This document shows, piece after piece, positions 1 through 7,501 of a stretch of DNA of 22,888 bases. The position numbers and the translations under genes are program-made. Position 1 is the stretch's first letter. Each line of letters begins with the position of its first letter. Source of the stretch: JBBQER01 sp052148155. Lineage in GTDB: Bacteria > Actinomycetota > Acidimicrobiia > IMCC26256 > PALSA-610. The stretch lies in assembly GCA_052148155.1 (NCBI GenBank), contig JBKQIY010000110.1:1-22888 (forward strand), written 5' to 3'. The notes under the pieces were generated by a model, which ran no database searches, was not told the DNA's origin, and was given only the letters and a program-made list of their open reading frames with translations.

Positions 1-2390
1 CTCGGAGCTGACGAACCCGGCACATGCAGTTGGAGAACGACCAACGCGCTCAACAGCGCGATCGCGACGTTGAGCGCGACGATCTGGCCGAAGTCGTGCA
101 GGAGCGGCAGCGACGAGGTTGCGATCACGGCGACGCCAGAGATCGCGGTCAGTGCTGACACGATGAAAGCGCGACCAGTACGGGAGGCTGCGTCGTCCAT
201 CGCTTGACGCGGTCTCGAGCCGCGGCGGCGTTCCTCGACGAAACGCAGGAGCAACAACGACGTGAACTCGGTGCACGCGGCGACGACCAGTGGGCCCCCC
301 ACCGCGGTCATCGGGCTCAGCTTGAGATGCAACGCGTACGCGAACAGCGACGAGGCGCCGACCGCGATCAAGACCGGGACCAGCGACAGCAATGCACGCA
401 CGACGCTCCGCAACCGCACCGTCAGGAACAAGAAGACGAAAAGAATCGCGACGTAGGTGAGGATGACACGGTTCGCGTTCAGGTTGTCGAGCAGTCCGAC
501 TCCGACGACCGCGAGACCGGACGGGGTCGCGCGCACATTCGCGGGTGGATGTACTGAAGCTCGGATCTCCCGTACGACTATGGCGCGCGCGTCGAGTCCG
601 CTCGGCCCGGTGCGGAAGATGATGTTCATCGCGGTGCCGCTCGGCGAGACGGTGGAGCGTTGAATGTCGCGCGGCGCCACCGTGTACGCGTTGCGGACGT
701 CGGCCGCGGTGGGCGTCAGATGTGCGGCGCCGGGGACGTCGCTCAGTTCGCTGACGGTGCTGACGAGCCCGGATGCGGTCAGCAGAGTGTCGGGGTACTT
801 GTCGAGTTGGGTGCGGGTGAAGTTGTCGACGAAGGTGACCGTCTCCTGGCTGAAGGCGTTCGGTGACTGCACGTACACGCCGAGTTCGCTCGATGAGTGG
901 ACCTCACGGTTGAGGACGTCCAGGTTCTTTATGACCTGCGAATGTTGGTTGACCCATTGGGTCGGGTCGGTCTGCAGGACGAGCTTGCCCTCGACGAGGA
1001 TGCCGCCCGCGAAGACGACCAGGCTGGCGATGACCAGCGCCGGCGCGACCTTGTCGGACAGCGATCCGAGACGGACGGTCAAGCGGCCGAGCCGGCCGGC
1101 ACGGAAATCGCGGGTCTTCGTCGGTGAGCGGTACTCGCGGATGCCGAGGATCGCCAGCGTGCCGAGAATGCTGTTGAGACAGATCGCGGCCACTCCGATG
1201 ATCAGGAGCAGCCCGAAATCCCGAAGCATCGGCACCTTGGCGAAGTGCAGTGCCGCGAAGGCAAAGATGGCGTCGAAGGTGACCACCAGGAGTGCCGGGC
1301 CGAGATTGCGAGACGTCTCTTGGATCGGGTGCGTCGCACGTTCGATCACGACCTCTTCCTCGATACGTGCGTGCATCTGGATCGCATAGTCGATCCCGAT
1401 GCCGAGCATGACCGGAAGACCAGCGATGGTGACAATGGTCAGCGGGATGCCGAGATAGCCCGCGGCGCCGAAGGCCCAGATGACACCGATCAGCACGATC
1501 CCGAGTGGCAGCAGCCGCCACCGCACGTTGAACAGCAACAGCAAGATCACCGCCATGACGGCGACGGCAATCAGCGCGAGCGTCGTCATCCCGCCCGTCA
1601 GATAGTTGTTGAGATTTTCGAGCAGCGCAGGTGCGCCGGTCGTGGTGATCTGCGTATGAGGGAAACGGAGAGATTTCGCGGCCGCGCTCACCAAGTCGGC
1701 GGTGACTCCTTCGTTCTTGATCGATTCGTTACCGAGGAGCCGCACGACCATCTGCGCGTGTCGAGCGTCGGGGAAGAACGGGAGCAGCGCCGTTCGGATC
1801 GGTTTCGGATCGTGCGGCTGAGGGTTGTCGTACAGCAAGAAGTCGAGATACTTGGGATTGGCGATGGTGCGCTGCGCGACGGGGATCGCGTTGATTCGGG
1901 CGATCGTCGCAAGGGCCGACGCGTTGCGCGCGGCCTGCCCTGCCTTGGACGTGGCACGGCCGAGGTCGCCCGCGAGGATTTTCCCGGCGACACTTTGGGT
2001 GACATCGCCCTTCGGGCCTTTGACGAGATTGTTGTTCCACTCGAGCGCCGTGAGCGGCGTCACTGTGCCGAGCACCTGGTGTGACGCGTCGATCTCGGTC
2101 GCGATGTTCGTCCACTGTTTGATCCCGTCGGGCGTAAAAAGCTCCGCGACGGTGTGGCCGGGATCCATCGTGACGAGCGTGATCATCGCTTCGCCACCGA
2201 ACAGCTTCTGGTATGCGACGTTGTCCTTGTAGACCTGGTCGCTCTTGTTCAGGTAGGTGCTTTGATCGGTCGAGAACTTGAGTTTCGTCGTGCCGTAACC
2301 GAGGCCGAGCGTGACGATGCCGCCCACGATCAGCACCGCGACCCAGTGTTTCCCGAGGTTGAGACCGAGCCAAGACCAGAACTTGTCCAA
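1..2390 (-). CDS. MMPL/RND-superfamily exporter (3' end outside window)
   Basis: Reading the minus strand from a TTG start (2388-2390) gives about 796 residues with no stop before the window edge. The start is chosen because GGAGG lies 4 nt upstream (2394-2398) and the protein then opens with LDKFWSWLGLNLGKHWVAVL, a typical cytoplasmic stub plus first membrane helix. A large extracytoplasmic loop follows, then a cluster of helices with the family hallmark GIGIDYAIQMH near residue 330. A second loop and a second helix cluster follow, ending near residue 715 with TEFTSLLLLRFVEERRRG, the counterpart motif. The two-fold RND-like layout and absence of accessory genes fit MMPL/HAE3-type exporters, which are proton-driven and move lipids or hydrophobic compounds across the inner membrane. 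The substrate cannot be told. The second half lacks the Asp-Tyr pair of the first hallmark, which is usual in HAE3-like members. Confidence 0.93.
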   Translation of the reverse strand, partial: MDKFWSWLGLNLGKHWVAVLIVGGIVTLGLGYGTTKLKFSTDQSTYLNKSDQVYKDNVAYQKLFGGEAMITLVTMDPGHTVAELFTPDGIKQWTNIATEIDASHQVLGTVTPLTALEWNNNLVKGPKGDVTQSVAGKILAGDLGRATSKAGQAARNASALATIARINAIPVAQRTIANPKYLDFLLYDNPQPHDPKPIRTALLPFFPDARHAQMVVRLLGNESIKNEGVTADLVSAAAKSLRFPHTQITTTGAPALLENLNNYLTGGMTTLALIAVAVMAVILLLLFNVRWRLLPLGIVLIGVIWAFGAAGYLGIPLTIVTIAGLPVMLGIGIDYAIQMHARIEEEVVIERATHPIQETSRNLGPALLVVTFDAIFAFAALHFAKVPMLRDFGLLLIIGVAAICLNSILGTLAILGIREYRSPTKTRDFRAGRLGRLTVRLGSLSDKVAPALVIASLVVFAGGILVEGKLVLQTDPTQWVNQHSQVIKNLDVLNREVHSSSELGVYVQSPNAFSQETVTFVDNFTRTQLDKYPDTLLTASGLVSTVSELSDVPGAAHLTPTAADVRNAYTVAPRDIQRSTVSPSGTAMNIIFRTGPSGLDARAIVVREIRASVHPPANVRATPSGLAVVGVGLLDNLNANRVILTYVAILFVFLFLTVRLRSVVRALLSLVPVLIAVGASSLFAYALHLKLSPMTAVGGPLVVAACTEFTSLLLLRFVEERRRGSRPRQAMDDAASRTGRAFIVSALTAISGVAVIATSSLPLLHDFGQIVALNVAIALLSALVVLQLHVPGSSAP

Positions 2391-2939
2391 GTGGCCTCCG
2401 TTGCTGCGAGCCGCCTTCGAAGCTAGCTTCGTCCCGCCGACAGGTCAGGGCGCGCGCTCCGACGGACGAACGCGTCGCGGTCTTGATCCTGGACGTCGGT
2501 ACCAGCCGTCGACGTGGCCCAACCCGCGTCGCGGTCCTGCTCATCTGGATGGACCAGCCGACGGGAGGAGGATCTCGAGTCTGGTCGTGGGCGTCGACCG
2601 GCTCAGGCGCCGAACCACTGGCCCGCGAACGCGACGGTCGAGACCGTAGACCTATGTGTGTCCGGTCCCGGCGCACCGGTGACCACGACGTTCGGTTCGA
2701 CTGAACGAGGATCGCAAGGTGGCGGCGGGGTGGTGGCGTCGGATCAGCCACCGGCGGATTCGTCGGCGCCCCACGCGCTGGCGGATCGGCCGACAAGGAC
2801 GAACAAGCCGAACACGACATGCTGAAGTTCGATCCGACCGAACTCGACGAGGTCGGTCGCACCCTCGAGATCCTCGCCGACCCGATGCTGAATCGCGGCG
2901 CGGCCGACGATCAAGACGGCGACGAACACATCGCCGGCG
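2391..2939. other. 549-bp stretch with no recognisable gene
   Basis: This lies between the start of the exporter gene and the end of the DinB-family gene. It contains open frames on both strands, but their translations are arginine- and proline-rich or serine-rich, typical of out-of-frame reading of high-GC DNA, and none shows a domain I recognise. The exporter promoter should lie near 2400-2450. A weak hydrophobic reading on the minus strand (2744-2929) was not considered strong enough to call. Confidence 0.5.
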
Positions 2940-3452
2940 TTACCCGCGAAGCTGGCGGAGGCCGCGCTCCACGTCGTCGACGTGATGGAGCGAGTCGTGC
3001 AACGCGTGCTCGAGCATTCGCCGAACCGTGCTGCGCTCGTCGCCGATCGTGAGCCCGCGTTGCCAGGCGTCGTCGCCGGCGTCGACGGCGGCCTGCGCGA
3101 GCCGACATGCCTGCGCGTCGAGCGTCTCGACGACAGCTTCGGGATCGTCGCCGACGTAGCTCGCGGCGGCGGCTTCGATCAAGTCGTCGGCAACGATTGC
3201 GGGATACACCGGTTCGTCGACAGTGAGGGCCTGCTCGACCCCGAACGCGTGCAACGCGGTGATGTCGCGACTATGTGCGGCGTATTCGATCGCCGACCAC
3301 ACGTCCGGTGCGGGTCGCACACGGAGCTCGGAACCGGCATCCCGGAGGACCGTTCGCCAACTGGGTCCCAACTGCCGCAAGGCAACGATCAGCGACGCGT
3401 TGTCATAGCGCGAACCGCGGAAACCGCACGCGTCGCAGCATTCATGATCCAT
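2940..3452 (-). CDS. DinB-family / mycothiol-dependent-enzyme-like protein
   Basis: A 170-residue protein starting at ATG 3450-3452. The N-terminus MDHECCDACGFRG is a Cys-rich start seen in actinobacterial DinB-like proteins. It is followed by a four-helix-bundle pattern: WSAIEYAAHSRDITALH near residues 65-81 and a C-terminal LEHALHDSLHHVDDVERGLR. The His residues in these helices are the expected metal ligands of the DinB/YfiT/mycothiol-S-transferase fold. Members of this fold are metal-dependent transferases, often using mycothiol or bacillithiol, but many are uncharacterised. The open frame extends upstream to 3890, but that extension is non-protein-like and covers the ANTAR gene, so the internal ATG is preferred. 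It overlaps the end of the ANTAR gene by 11 nt, suggesting translational coupling. Confidence 0.85.
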   Translation of the reverse strand: MDHECCDACGFRGSRYDNASLIVALRQLGPSWRTVLRDAGSELRVRPAPDVWSAIEYAAHSRDITALHAFGVEQALTVDEPVYPAIVADDLIEAAAASYVGDDPEAVVETLDAQACRLAQAAVDAGDDAWQRGLTIGDERSTVRRMLEHALHDSLHHVDDVERGLRQLRG

Positions 3453-3657
3453 GCACGTCCAGGCTAAACGTTTCGCTGAACCGAGTTCGGCGTTCGACGA
3501 CGGCGACCGCGACCTCGTCGATGGTCTGACCTGTCGACCGGGCACGCTCTTGCAGCTTGGTGAGTGCCTCATCGACGGTGCATCCGGCTTGGACCGAAAC
3601 CATCCCCGATGCCTGATGGACCTGCATGCCGTACTCCAAGATCGACATCGTTCGCAT
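3442..3657 (-). CDS. Stand-alone ANTAR-domain protein
   Basis: A 71-residue protein, nearly all ANTAR domain: QASGMVSVQAGCTVDEALTK, then an alanine/arginine helix, then the third helix IDEVAVAVVERRTRFS. ANTAR domains bind paired hairpins in nascent RNA and prevent transcription termination; normally they follow a GAF or response-regulator domain in proteins of about 230 residues. Here an in-frame TAG lies upstream (3718-3720) and a strong AGGAGGA sits immediately before ATG 3655-3657, about 10 nt before a second ATG at 3646-3648, which may be the better start. The good ribosome site argues for a genuine short gene rather than only a truncated remnant. There is no sensor domain, so it may act constitutively or pair with a separate sensor. 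It overlaps the downstream DinB gene by 11 nt. Confidence 0.75.
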   Translation of the reverse strand: MRTMSILEYGMQVHQASGMVSVQAGCTVDEALTKLQERARSTGQTIDEVAVAVVERRTRFSETFSLDVHGS

Positions 3658-3963
3658 TCCTCCTGAACGCGTCCGCCGCCGTGCTCCCGAATCTCGAATT
3701 CTATCTTCGATCTGGCTCTACCCAGTCCGGGCTCGGCGTATGCCGGTTCGGGCTGGGCTCGTCGCACACTGCGGCGCGAACCGGCCGCTGTGACTGAGCG
3801 CAGCTGGCGTCGAAGCGCGGCGGGTATATCGTCGGTCGCGACGCGGCGCCAGCCCCCATTTCGCGTTGGACGTGCCGCTGGCGACGGCACCCTCCGGGAG
3901 CGTTGCTACGGACCCTGGTAGCGCATCAAGGATTGTGTTCCACCCCCTCCAGGGAGGTTGTCG

Positions 3964-4512
3964 ATGGCTCGTACCGCGCCCGCGGCGTCGGCGTCGCGGG
4001 GTCCGCGCTTCGCCGTGTCCGGCGAAGCCACGGCGACGGTCATCGCGCTTCGAGGCGAAGGGGAGCTTGCGACCCTTGCAGTACTTCTGAACGCATCGGC
4101 TCACGTCATCGCAGACAACTGCGGGGCGGTGATCGTCGACGTCTCCCAGACCGAGATCTTCGACACTGGCAGCGTCCGGGTCACGGGTCGGGCCGATCAA
4201 TGCCTGGCCGACCGCGGCAGGCAGCCGACGATTCGGTCGGCGTCTCGTCAGGCGGTCATGTACTCGCCGGGTTTGGATTTTCGCGTGTGCTCGAGACGTA
4301 CGAGAAGTCGTCGCCCGAACGTCCGGAACTCTACGTTGTCGGCGCATGTCCGCAGTCAAACACCTGACGTCGGTGCGTTTGGCGATCCAGACCGAGTTGT
4401 ACGTCAAGGCGACGCGATCGCGGGGACGCGAGTCGGGCGGGCATGCATCGCGACGGCCAGGCCATCCCGGCCGAGGCGCTCACGCGGGATGTTCGTCAGG
4501 CCGGCGCGGTGA
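3964..4512 (+). CDS. STAS-domain protein, probably frameshifted
   Basis: ATG 3964 follows GGGAGG with 7-nt spacing. Residues ~15-105 read as a STAS fold of the anti-sigma-factor antagonist type: TVIALRGEGELATLAVLLNA, then VIVDVSQTEIFDTGSVRVTG, then RGRQPTIRSASRQ. The position that is phosphorylated in SpoIIAA-like proteins appears as DTGS. After GLDF near 4280 this frame turns into arginine-rich sequence. The next frame instead continues plausibly as FSRVLETYEKSSPERPELYV and stops at 4367. The switch falls at a TTTT run (4278-4281), so a one-base indel (mutation or sequencing error) is likely. If so, the true product would end near 4367. STAS proteins usually control sigma-factor release; with WhiB and ANTAR genes nearby this looks like a regulatory patch. 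Confidence 0.55.
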   Translation: MARTAPAASASRGPRFAVSGEATATVIALRGEGELATLAVLLNASAHVIADNCGAVIVDVSQTEIFDTGSVRVTGRADQCLADRGRQPTIRSASRQAVMYSPGLDFRVCSRRTRSRRPNVRNSTLSAHVRSQTPDVGAFGDPDRVVRQGDAIAGTRVGRACIATARPSRPRRSRGMFVRPAR

Positions 4513-4583
4513 CCGTGACGCTTCGTATGCACCACAAGCGCAACACCTACCAAAGGATCGCTGCGGCGATCGGATCGGGCTGA
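4443..4583 (+). other. Short coding-like remnant (46 codons)
   Basis: Starting at ATG 4443 the plus strand reads MHRDGQAIPAEALTRDVRQA and continues with a basic VTLRMHHKRNTYQRIAAAIG end, stopping at TGA 4581-4583. Codon third positions look like coding sequence, unlike the frame of the STAS gene over the same bases. It abuts the next small gene (ATG 4585). No family is recognised. It may be the tail of a gene whose upstream part is shifted into another frame (4346-4440), or a real short peptide. Confidence 0.3.
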
Positions 4584-4584
4584 G

Positions 4585-4815
4585 ATGGGAAGCAAGGGCG
4601 CCAAGCGGCGCAAACCCGCACACTCAAAGCATTTGCCGAAGGTTGGCAGCGCGACCGAGAACGAACGGTTGTTGCACGACGAGCAACATGCCGTGCTCGA
4701 CCAGATGGGTGTCGGCCACGCCGGTCGTGGGGTGAAAAGCGTGGTCGCGGTGGTGGCAATCGTGCTGGTCGGATGCGCCGTCGTGGGTCTCATGGCCGTC
4801 ATGGTCTTCCGTTGA
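4585..4815 (+). CDS. Small protein with one C-terminal membrane helix
   Basis: A 76-residue product: a basic N-terminus (MGSKGAKRRKPAHSKHLPK), a polar acidic middle with ENERLLHDEQHAVLDQMG, then one strongly hydrophobic helix (VKSVVAVVAIVLVGCAVVGL, residues ~51-72) and a short end. This is a tail-anchored layout with a charged cytoplasmic head. I do not recognise a family, though actinobacteria carry many small proteins of this design. ATG 4585 overlaps the preceding remnant's stop region by one base, and no strong ribosome site is visible. Coding bias and the clean helix make it likely to be real. Confidence 0.55.
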   Translation: MGSKGAKRRKPAHSKHLPKVGSATENERLLHDEQHAVLDQMGVGHAGRGVKSVVAVVAIVLVGCAVVGLMAVMVFR

Positions 4816-4898
4816 CGCTCGCCGATCGGGTGAGTGGCACCGGCGGAGGTACCCACGGCACCCGCGCGGCCTGAAGACGTGCCGCACGTTGGTTCCGC

Positions 4899-5339
4899 GT
4901 GGTTCCGGACCCTGGTCGCGCGATCGCTGAAGTGATCCGACAGACGCCTAGTTCGGGCCGGACGACCGCAAAGGGTTGTCGCCCGTTCGGGCTCGACGCC
5001 TCCTCACATCTGGACAGACGTCGTGTCGACGCACGCGTCTCGCCGACAGCTCATGACGACGAGTCCGCGACGCTCCCTGCCTCTGTGCGTGGGCAGGCAG
5101 CACCGGCCACGGAATCGAGTCCGGCGTCACCGCCGCCGCGCGCGTGGCACGAACGGGCCTCGACCCGACTGTTGGCGATGGTTGGAATCGTCGGCATCGC
5201 GACCAATCCCGGTGCGGTACTTGTCGTCGGGTTCATCTCGTCCGCGATCGCGGCTCGTTTGTGCCGTCGGGCACGCCATGAACGCAGACGCTTCAACATC
5301 GGTTCATTCGTCGCACACAAGGCCACGACATTGACCTGA
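4899..5339 (+). CDS. Weak hypothetical ORF with one hydrophobic segment
   Basis: This frame is open for 146 codons from GTG 4899. Only the second half is protein-like: a hydrophobic stretch LLAMVGIVGIATNPGAVLVV, continuing into FISSAIAARLCRRARHERRR, a membrane helix followed by a basic stop-transfer patch. The first 80 residues are low-complexity and unconvincing, so the true start may be much further in or the ORF may be a remnant. Codon third positions in 5165-5270 are mostly G or C. No family recognised. Confidence 0.3.
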   Translation: MVPDPGRAIAEVIRQTPSSGRTTAKGCRPFGLDASSHLDRRRVDARVSPTAHDDESATLPASVRGQAAPATESSPASPPPRAWHERASTRLLAMVGIVGIATNPGAVLVVGFISSAIAARLCRRARHERRRFNIGSFVAHKATTLT

Positions 5340-5435
5340 CAGGCACCGACGACTTCAAGGGCCGAGCAGAGAAGCACCAAGACCCAGATCGGCTGGCGAA
5401 GGTCGCCGACGCCGTACAGCTTCGAACGGGTCGCC

Positions 5436-5458
5436 GGATTTGAACCGGACAGCCGAAC
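5436..5458 (-). other. tRNA 3'-end-like fragment
   Basis: On the minus strand this reads as a T-arm look-alike: CCGG, a TTCAAAT loop, then CCGG, continuing into GCGACC. A matching GGTCGC lies further upstream on the same strand, 57 nt from end to end, which is too short for a tRNA. No D-arm or anticodon arm can be built. It could be chance or the 3' tRNA scar that integrated elements leave behind; no integrase is present. Confidence 0.2.
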
Positions 5459-5559
5459 GCTTCGTGAAGTTTCTGTAACGCGACCAGGTCGAGCGTGTCG
5501 GTCCCGCGCCCTTCAGGCGGATACGCACCAATTTTGGGCGGTTGGCCGGCGGAATGCGA

Positions 5560-5589
5560 TTGTGTGGCCGGGACCGTGATCGGTACCGT
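5560..5589 (+). promoter_or_regulatory. Candidate promoter of the whiB gene
   Basis: TTGTGT (5560-5565) and TACCGT (5584-5589) are separated by 18 bp, matching a housekeeping actinobacterial promoter. The -10 ends 8 nt before ATG 5598, so the transcript would begin at or next to the start codon. This agrees with the absence of a ribosome-binding site. Confidence 0.5.
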
Positions 5590-5597
5590 CCGGCGCT

Positions 5598-5885
5598 ATG
5601 GACCGCTCGTCTGTCCCGAAGAACTTCCGGCCGTCGAGTTGGGCTGCGACGTCGTGGGAAGTGCGTGCGGCATGTCGCGGATCGGAGTCGGTGTCGTTCG
5701 TGTCGCCGCTCGCGGGCGAGTCAACGAGTCAACGGCGCACGCGTGAGGCGACCGCGACGCGCATCTGTTCGGAGTGCCCCGTCAAGCGTGAGTGCTTGGA
5801 CTACGCGATGCGAGTCCGGGAGCCGTTCGGAATCTGGGGCGGTCTCACCGAGGCCGAGCGCCGCCAGCTCGCGGCGATGGCCTGA
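5598..5885 (+). CDS. WhiB-family Fe-S transcription factor
   Basis: A 95-residue protein with the full WhiB signature: Cys26 (AACRG), Cys57, Cys60 and Cys66 in CSECPVKREC, the four ligands of a 4Fe-4S cluster. The conserved turn GIWGG follows at residues 78-82, then a C-terminal helix TEAERRQLAAMA. WhiB-like proteins are actinobacteria-specific regulators that bind the primary sigma factor's region 4 and respond to redox or NO. The C-terminus is short and has no strongly basic AT-hook-like tail, so target binding may rely mainly on sigma. It stands alone, followed by about 200 bp without a gene. The start is set by the likely leaderless promoter 8 nt upstream. Confidence 0.95.
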   Translation: MDRSSVPKNFRPSSWAATSWEVRAACRGSESVSFVSPLAGESTSQRRTREATATRICSECPVKRECLDYAMRVREPFGIWGGLTEAERRQLAAMA

Positions 5886-6090
5886 TCGCTGGCCGATGAA
5901 CTGGCACGGACGCGCGTCGTCCGTTGTCGGTGAGACGGATGAACTCGTCCCGATCGACACCAACGAACCTTGCGGGTCGTTTCATGTGCCACACGAACCC
6001 GATCGTGCCGTGATGCGTGTTCCTGATGCCGTCTGACCGCAAGCAACTGCCGGTCACTGCACAGCCATCAAGACAGCACCGTCAGCACAG

Positions 6091-7224
6091 TTACGCATCG
6101 CGAGGGAATTCGGGACGACGGTAGCTGGGCTCGTTGTCGGGTGAGCGGTGCGGTGGCCGCACCGGCGTGACGTCTTGTCGATCCAGGCGCGAGCGCGTGC
6201 CGGACCAGGGCGCAGGTGGGGCGAGCAGCCGGTCTGCCCACCGGTAGGCAAGGTCTTCGTAGTTCACACGCCAACCTCGAAAATGAGGCCACGCGGCGTC
6301 GCTGTCCCGCTCGATCTCATACCCGCTCTCACGCAGGAGCGTCACCGCGGACCCGAACTCTTGGGCCGACAGCTGCAGCGGACCGTCGGGGAGCGGGTCG
6401 GCGTCGAAATCCCAGCCGAGCGCGTCCGAAATCCGACGCAAGGCCGTGTAACCCATGCGCAAACACAGGCGCGCTTGGGAAGGAGTTGTCGTCGGATTCA
6501 ACGCGAGTTGCATGGCCGCGGCGTCGAGGACCGAGAGCAGTGCCAACACCCACGATGACCATGGATCCGGCGACCGGAACAGCAGCAGAACCGGGTACGA
6601 CGCGTGCGACTCGGAAAACTCGGCCGCCCACTGCTCCCACGACGCATAGAAGTCCGGTAACGCGTCGCCGATCCCGACGAGCTGGTGACGTATGAGAATC
6701 TCGGGACCCCACGACGGCTCGCCCGCCCGGCCAGCGAGCATGGTGATCAGCGCCTCGCGACGGTTGAACGCCGCGTACAGCGACGGCAGGTAGGCGATCT
6801 GCAACGCGATCACCACAAATCCCGACGCTGCGGCCAGGATGACGATCGTGTCGTTCGTCCCCGACACCGACCGTGCGAGACCGAGCGTGAACATCGCCGC
6901 TCCAACCTGGGATGTCGCGCGGCCGAAATTGTGCGCATACGGCAAGAGCATGATGACGAACGCGGCTCCGAACAGCGCGAGCCACAACGCGAGTTGCGCC
7001 AGGACGGCGATCGGCCCGACGAGCGCGAGAACTGCGTCCTTGCGTTCGTAGGTCTTGGTGAGCCGGGACACGGCCATGAGCGTCGCTCGGGTCGCACGGT
7101 TGACCGAGACGGACAGCCGGCCCGGCCCCCACTGCGCCCGCGGGAGGACCAAGGTGAACAGCACGCTCGTCCAGGTGAACGCAAGGACCACAACACCGAG
7201 CGGAATCGCGACCCACGTCGACAT
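6091..7224 (-). CDS. Multi-pass membrane protein, potassium-channel-like family
   Basis: A 377-residue protein. An N-terminal helix (residues ~4-27) is followed by a basic stretch, a hydrophobic pair around residues 68-98, a short re-entrant-like segment AAMFTLGLARSV, and another helix ending in ALQIAYLPSLYAAFNRREAL. The remaining ~200 residues are soluble, containing WEQWAAEFSESHASYPVLLL and LCLRMGYTALRRISDALG. This helix / pore-like loop / helix arrangement with a large cytoplasmic tail matches a conserved actinobacterial family often annotated as potassium channel family protein. The segment at the selectivity-filter position (FTLG) does not contain the TVGYG of true K+ channels, so ion conduction is uncertain. 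A TAACTT box lies 9 nt upstream of the ATG, suggesting near-leaderless transcription. Confidence 0.75.
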   Translation of the reverse strand: MSTWVAIPLGVVVLAFTWTSVLFTLVLPRAQWGPGRLSVSVNRATRATLMAVSRLTKTYERKDAVLALVGPIAVLAQLALWLALFGAAFVIMLLPYAHNFGRATSQVGAAMFTLGLARSVSGTNDTIVILAAASGFVVIALQIAYLPSLYAAFNRREALITMLAGRAGEPSWGPEILIRHQLVGIGDALPDFYASWEQWAAEFSESHASYPVLLLFRSPDPWSSWVLALLSVLDAAAMQLALNPTTTPSQARLCLRMGYTALRRISDALGWDFDADPLPDGPLQLSAQEFGSAVTLLRESGYEIERDSDAAWPHFRGWRVNYEDLAYRWADRLLAPPAPWSGTRSRLDRQDVTPVRPPHRSPDNEPSYRRPEFPRDA

Positions 7225-7341
7225 AGGCGTGCGAAGTTAGTGCGCCGCGCCGTTCCCCAACTCGGCGACTCGAGGTCTGCGACGGTCCAACATGCGCGGG
7301 TGGGGCACCAAAAATGCGCTGCGTCCGCGCGACCCACGAGG

Positions 7342-7347
7342 TACCTT
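7342..7347 (+). promoter_or_regulatory. Candidate -10 box for the thrS-type leader transcript
   Basis: TACCTT fits TANNNT and ends 6 nt before GTG 7354, the spacing expected for a leaderless mRNA in Actinobacteria. No good -35 hexamer is visible 17-18 bp upstream. A GAGG at 7338-7341 could alternatively serve as a ribosome site for a TTG start at 7348. Confidence 0.45.
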
Positions 7348-7353
7348 TTGGGG

Positions 7354-7410
7354 GTGCTGCACCTTTACGTGATCACGACGACGCCGGGATTTCCCGGCGC
7401 GAGCGTGTAA
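7354..7410 (+). CDS. Threonine-rich leader peptide (attenuator)
   Basis: An 18-codon frame reading MLHLYVITTTPGFPGASV (GTG start, TAA stop at 7408-7410). Three consecutive ACG threonine codons occupy 7375-7383. It lies 91 bp upstream of a threonyl-tRNA synthetase gene and its own sequence forms part of a hairpin. Runs of the regulatory amino acid in a tiny ORF ahead of the related gene are the hallmark of ribosome-mediated attenuation, as in the enterobacterial thr leader with its ITTT runs. The likely transcript starts at the GTG itself. The frame is also open from further upstream, so a TTG start at 7348 (adding two residues) cannot be excluded. No homolog was looked up; the call rests on codon content, position and RNA structure. 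Confidence 0.65.
   Translation: MLHLYVITTTPGFPGASV
7382..7399 (+). promoter_or_regulatory. Leader hairpin overlapping the Thr codons
   Basis: CGCCGGG (7382-7388), loop ATTT, CCCGGCG (7393-7399): a perfect 7-bp GC stem. Its 5' arm begins inside the third Thr codon. A ribosome stalled on the Thr codons would cover this arm and release the 3' arm, whose CCCGG (7393-7397) can pair with CCGGG (7428-7432) in the later stem. This is the layout expected of an attenuator switch. A weaker 5-bp hairpin, GCGTG/CACGC, follows at 7403-7418. Confidence 0.55.
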
Positions 7411-7423
7411 CAGCACGCGAAAC

Positions 7424-7448
7424 CGCCCCGGGTCCGATCCCCGGGGCG
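7424..7448 (+). terminator. Terminator-like or sequestering stem in the leader
   Basis: CGCCCCGGG (7424-7432), a 7-nt loop, CCCGGGGCG (7440-7448): a perfect 9-bp GC-rich stem between the leader stop codon and the synthetase ribosome site. There is no T-tract after it, so it would have to act as an actinobacterial U-less terminator or through alternative pairing. One alternative is CCCCGGG (7426-7432) with CTCGGGG (7466-7472), which lies just before the ribosome site. Function is inferred from position. Confidence 0.5.
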
Positions 7449-7501
7449 AGCGGTGCGCTTCCTGCCTCGGGGTGATGACCCCAAAGAGGAGGAAGACAAC
7501 C

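Noticed and set aside
904..1521. Long open frames on both strands under the MMPL gene
   Set aside because: Arginine-rich out-of-frame translations; the in-frame MMPL reading has family motifs throughout.
2744..2929. Minus-strand 61-codon ORF with a hydrophobic start
   Set aside because: No ribosome site, no full membrane helix and no recognisable family.
5425..5490. Possible tRNA gene on the minus strand
   Set aside because: Only a T-arm-like stem and a short closing stem can be drawn; D-arm, anticodon arm and correct length are missing.
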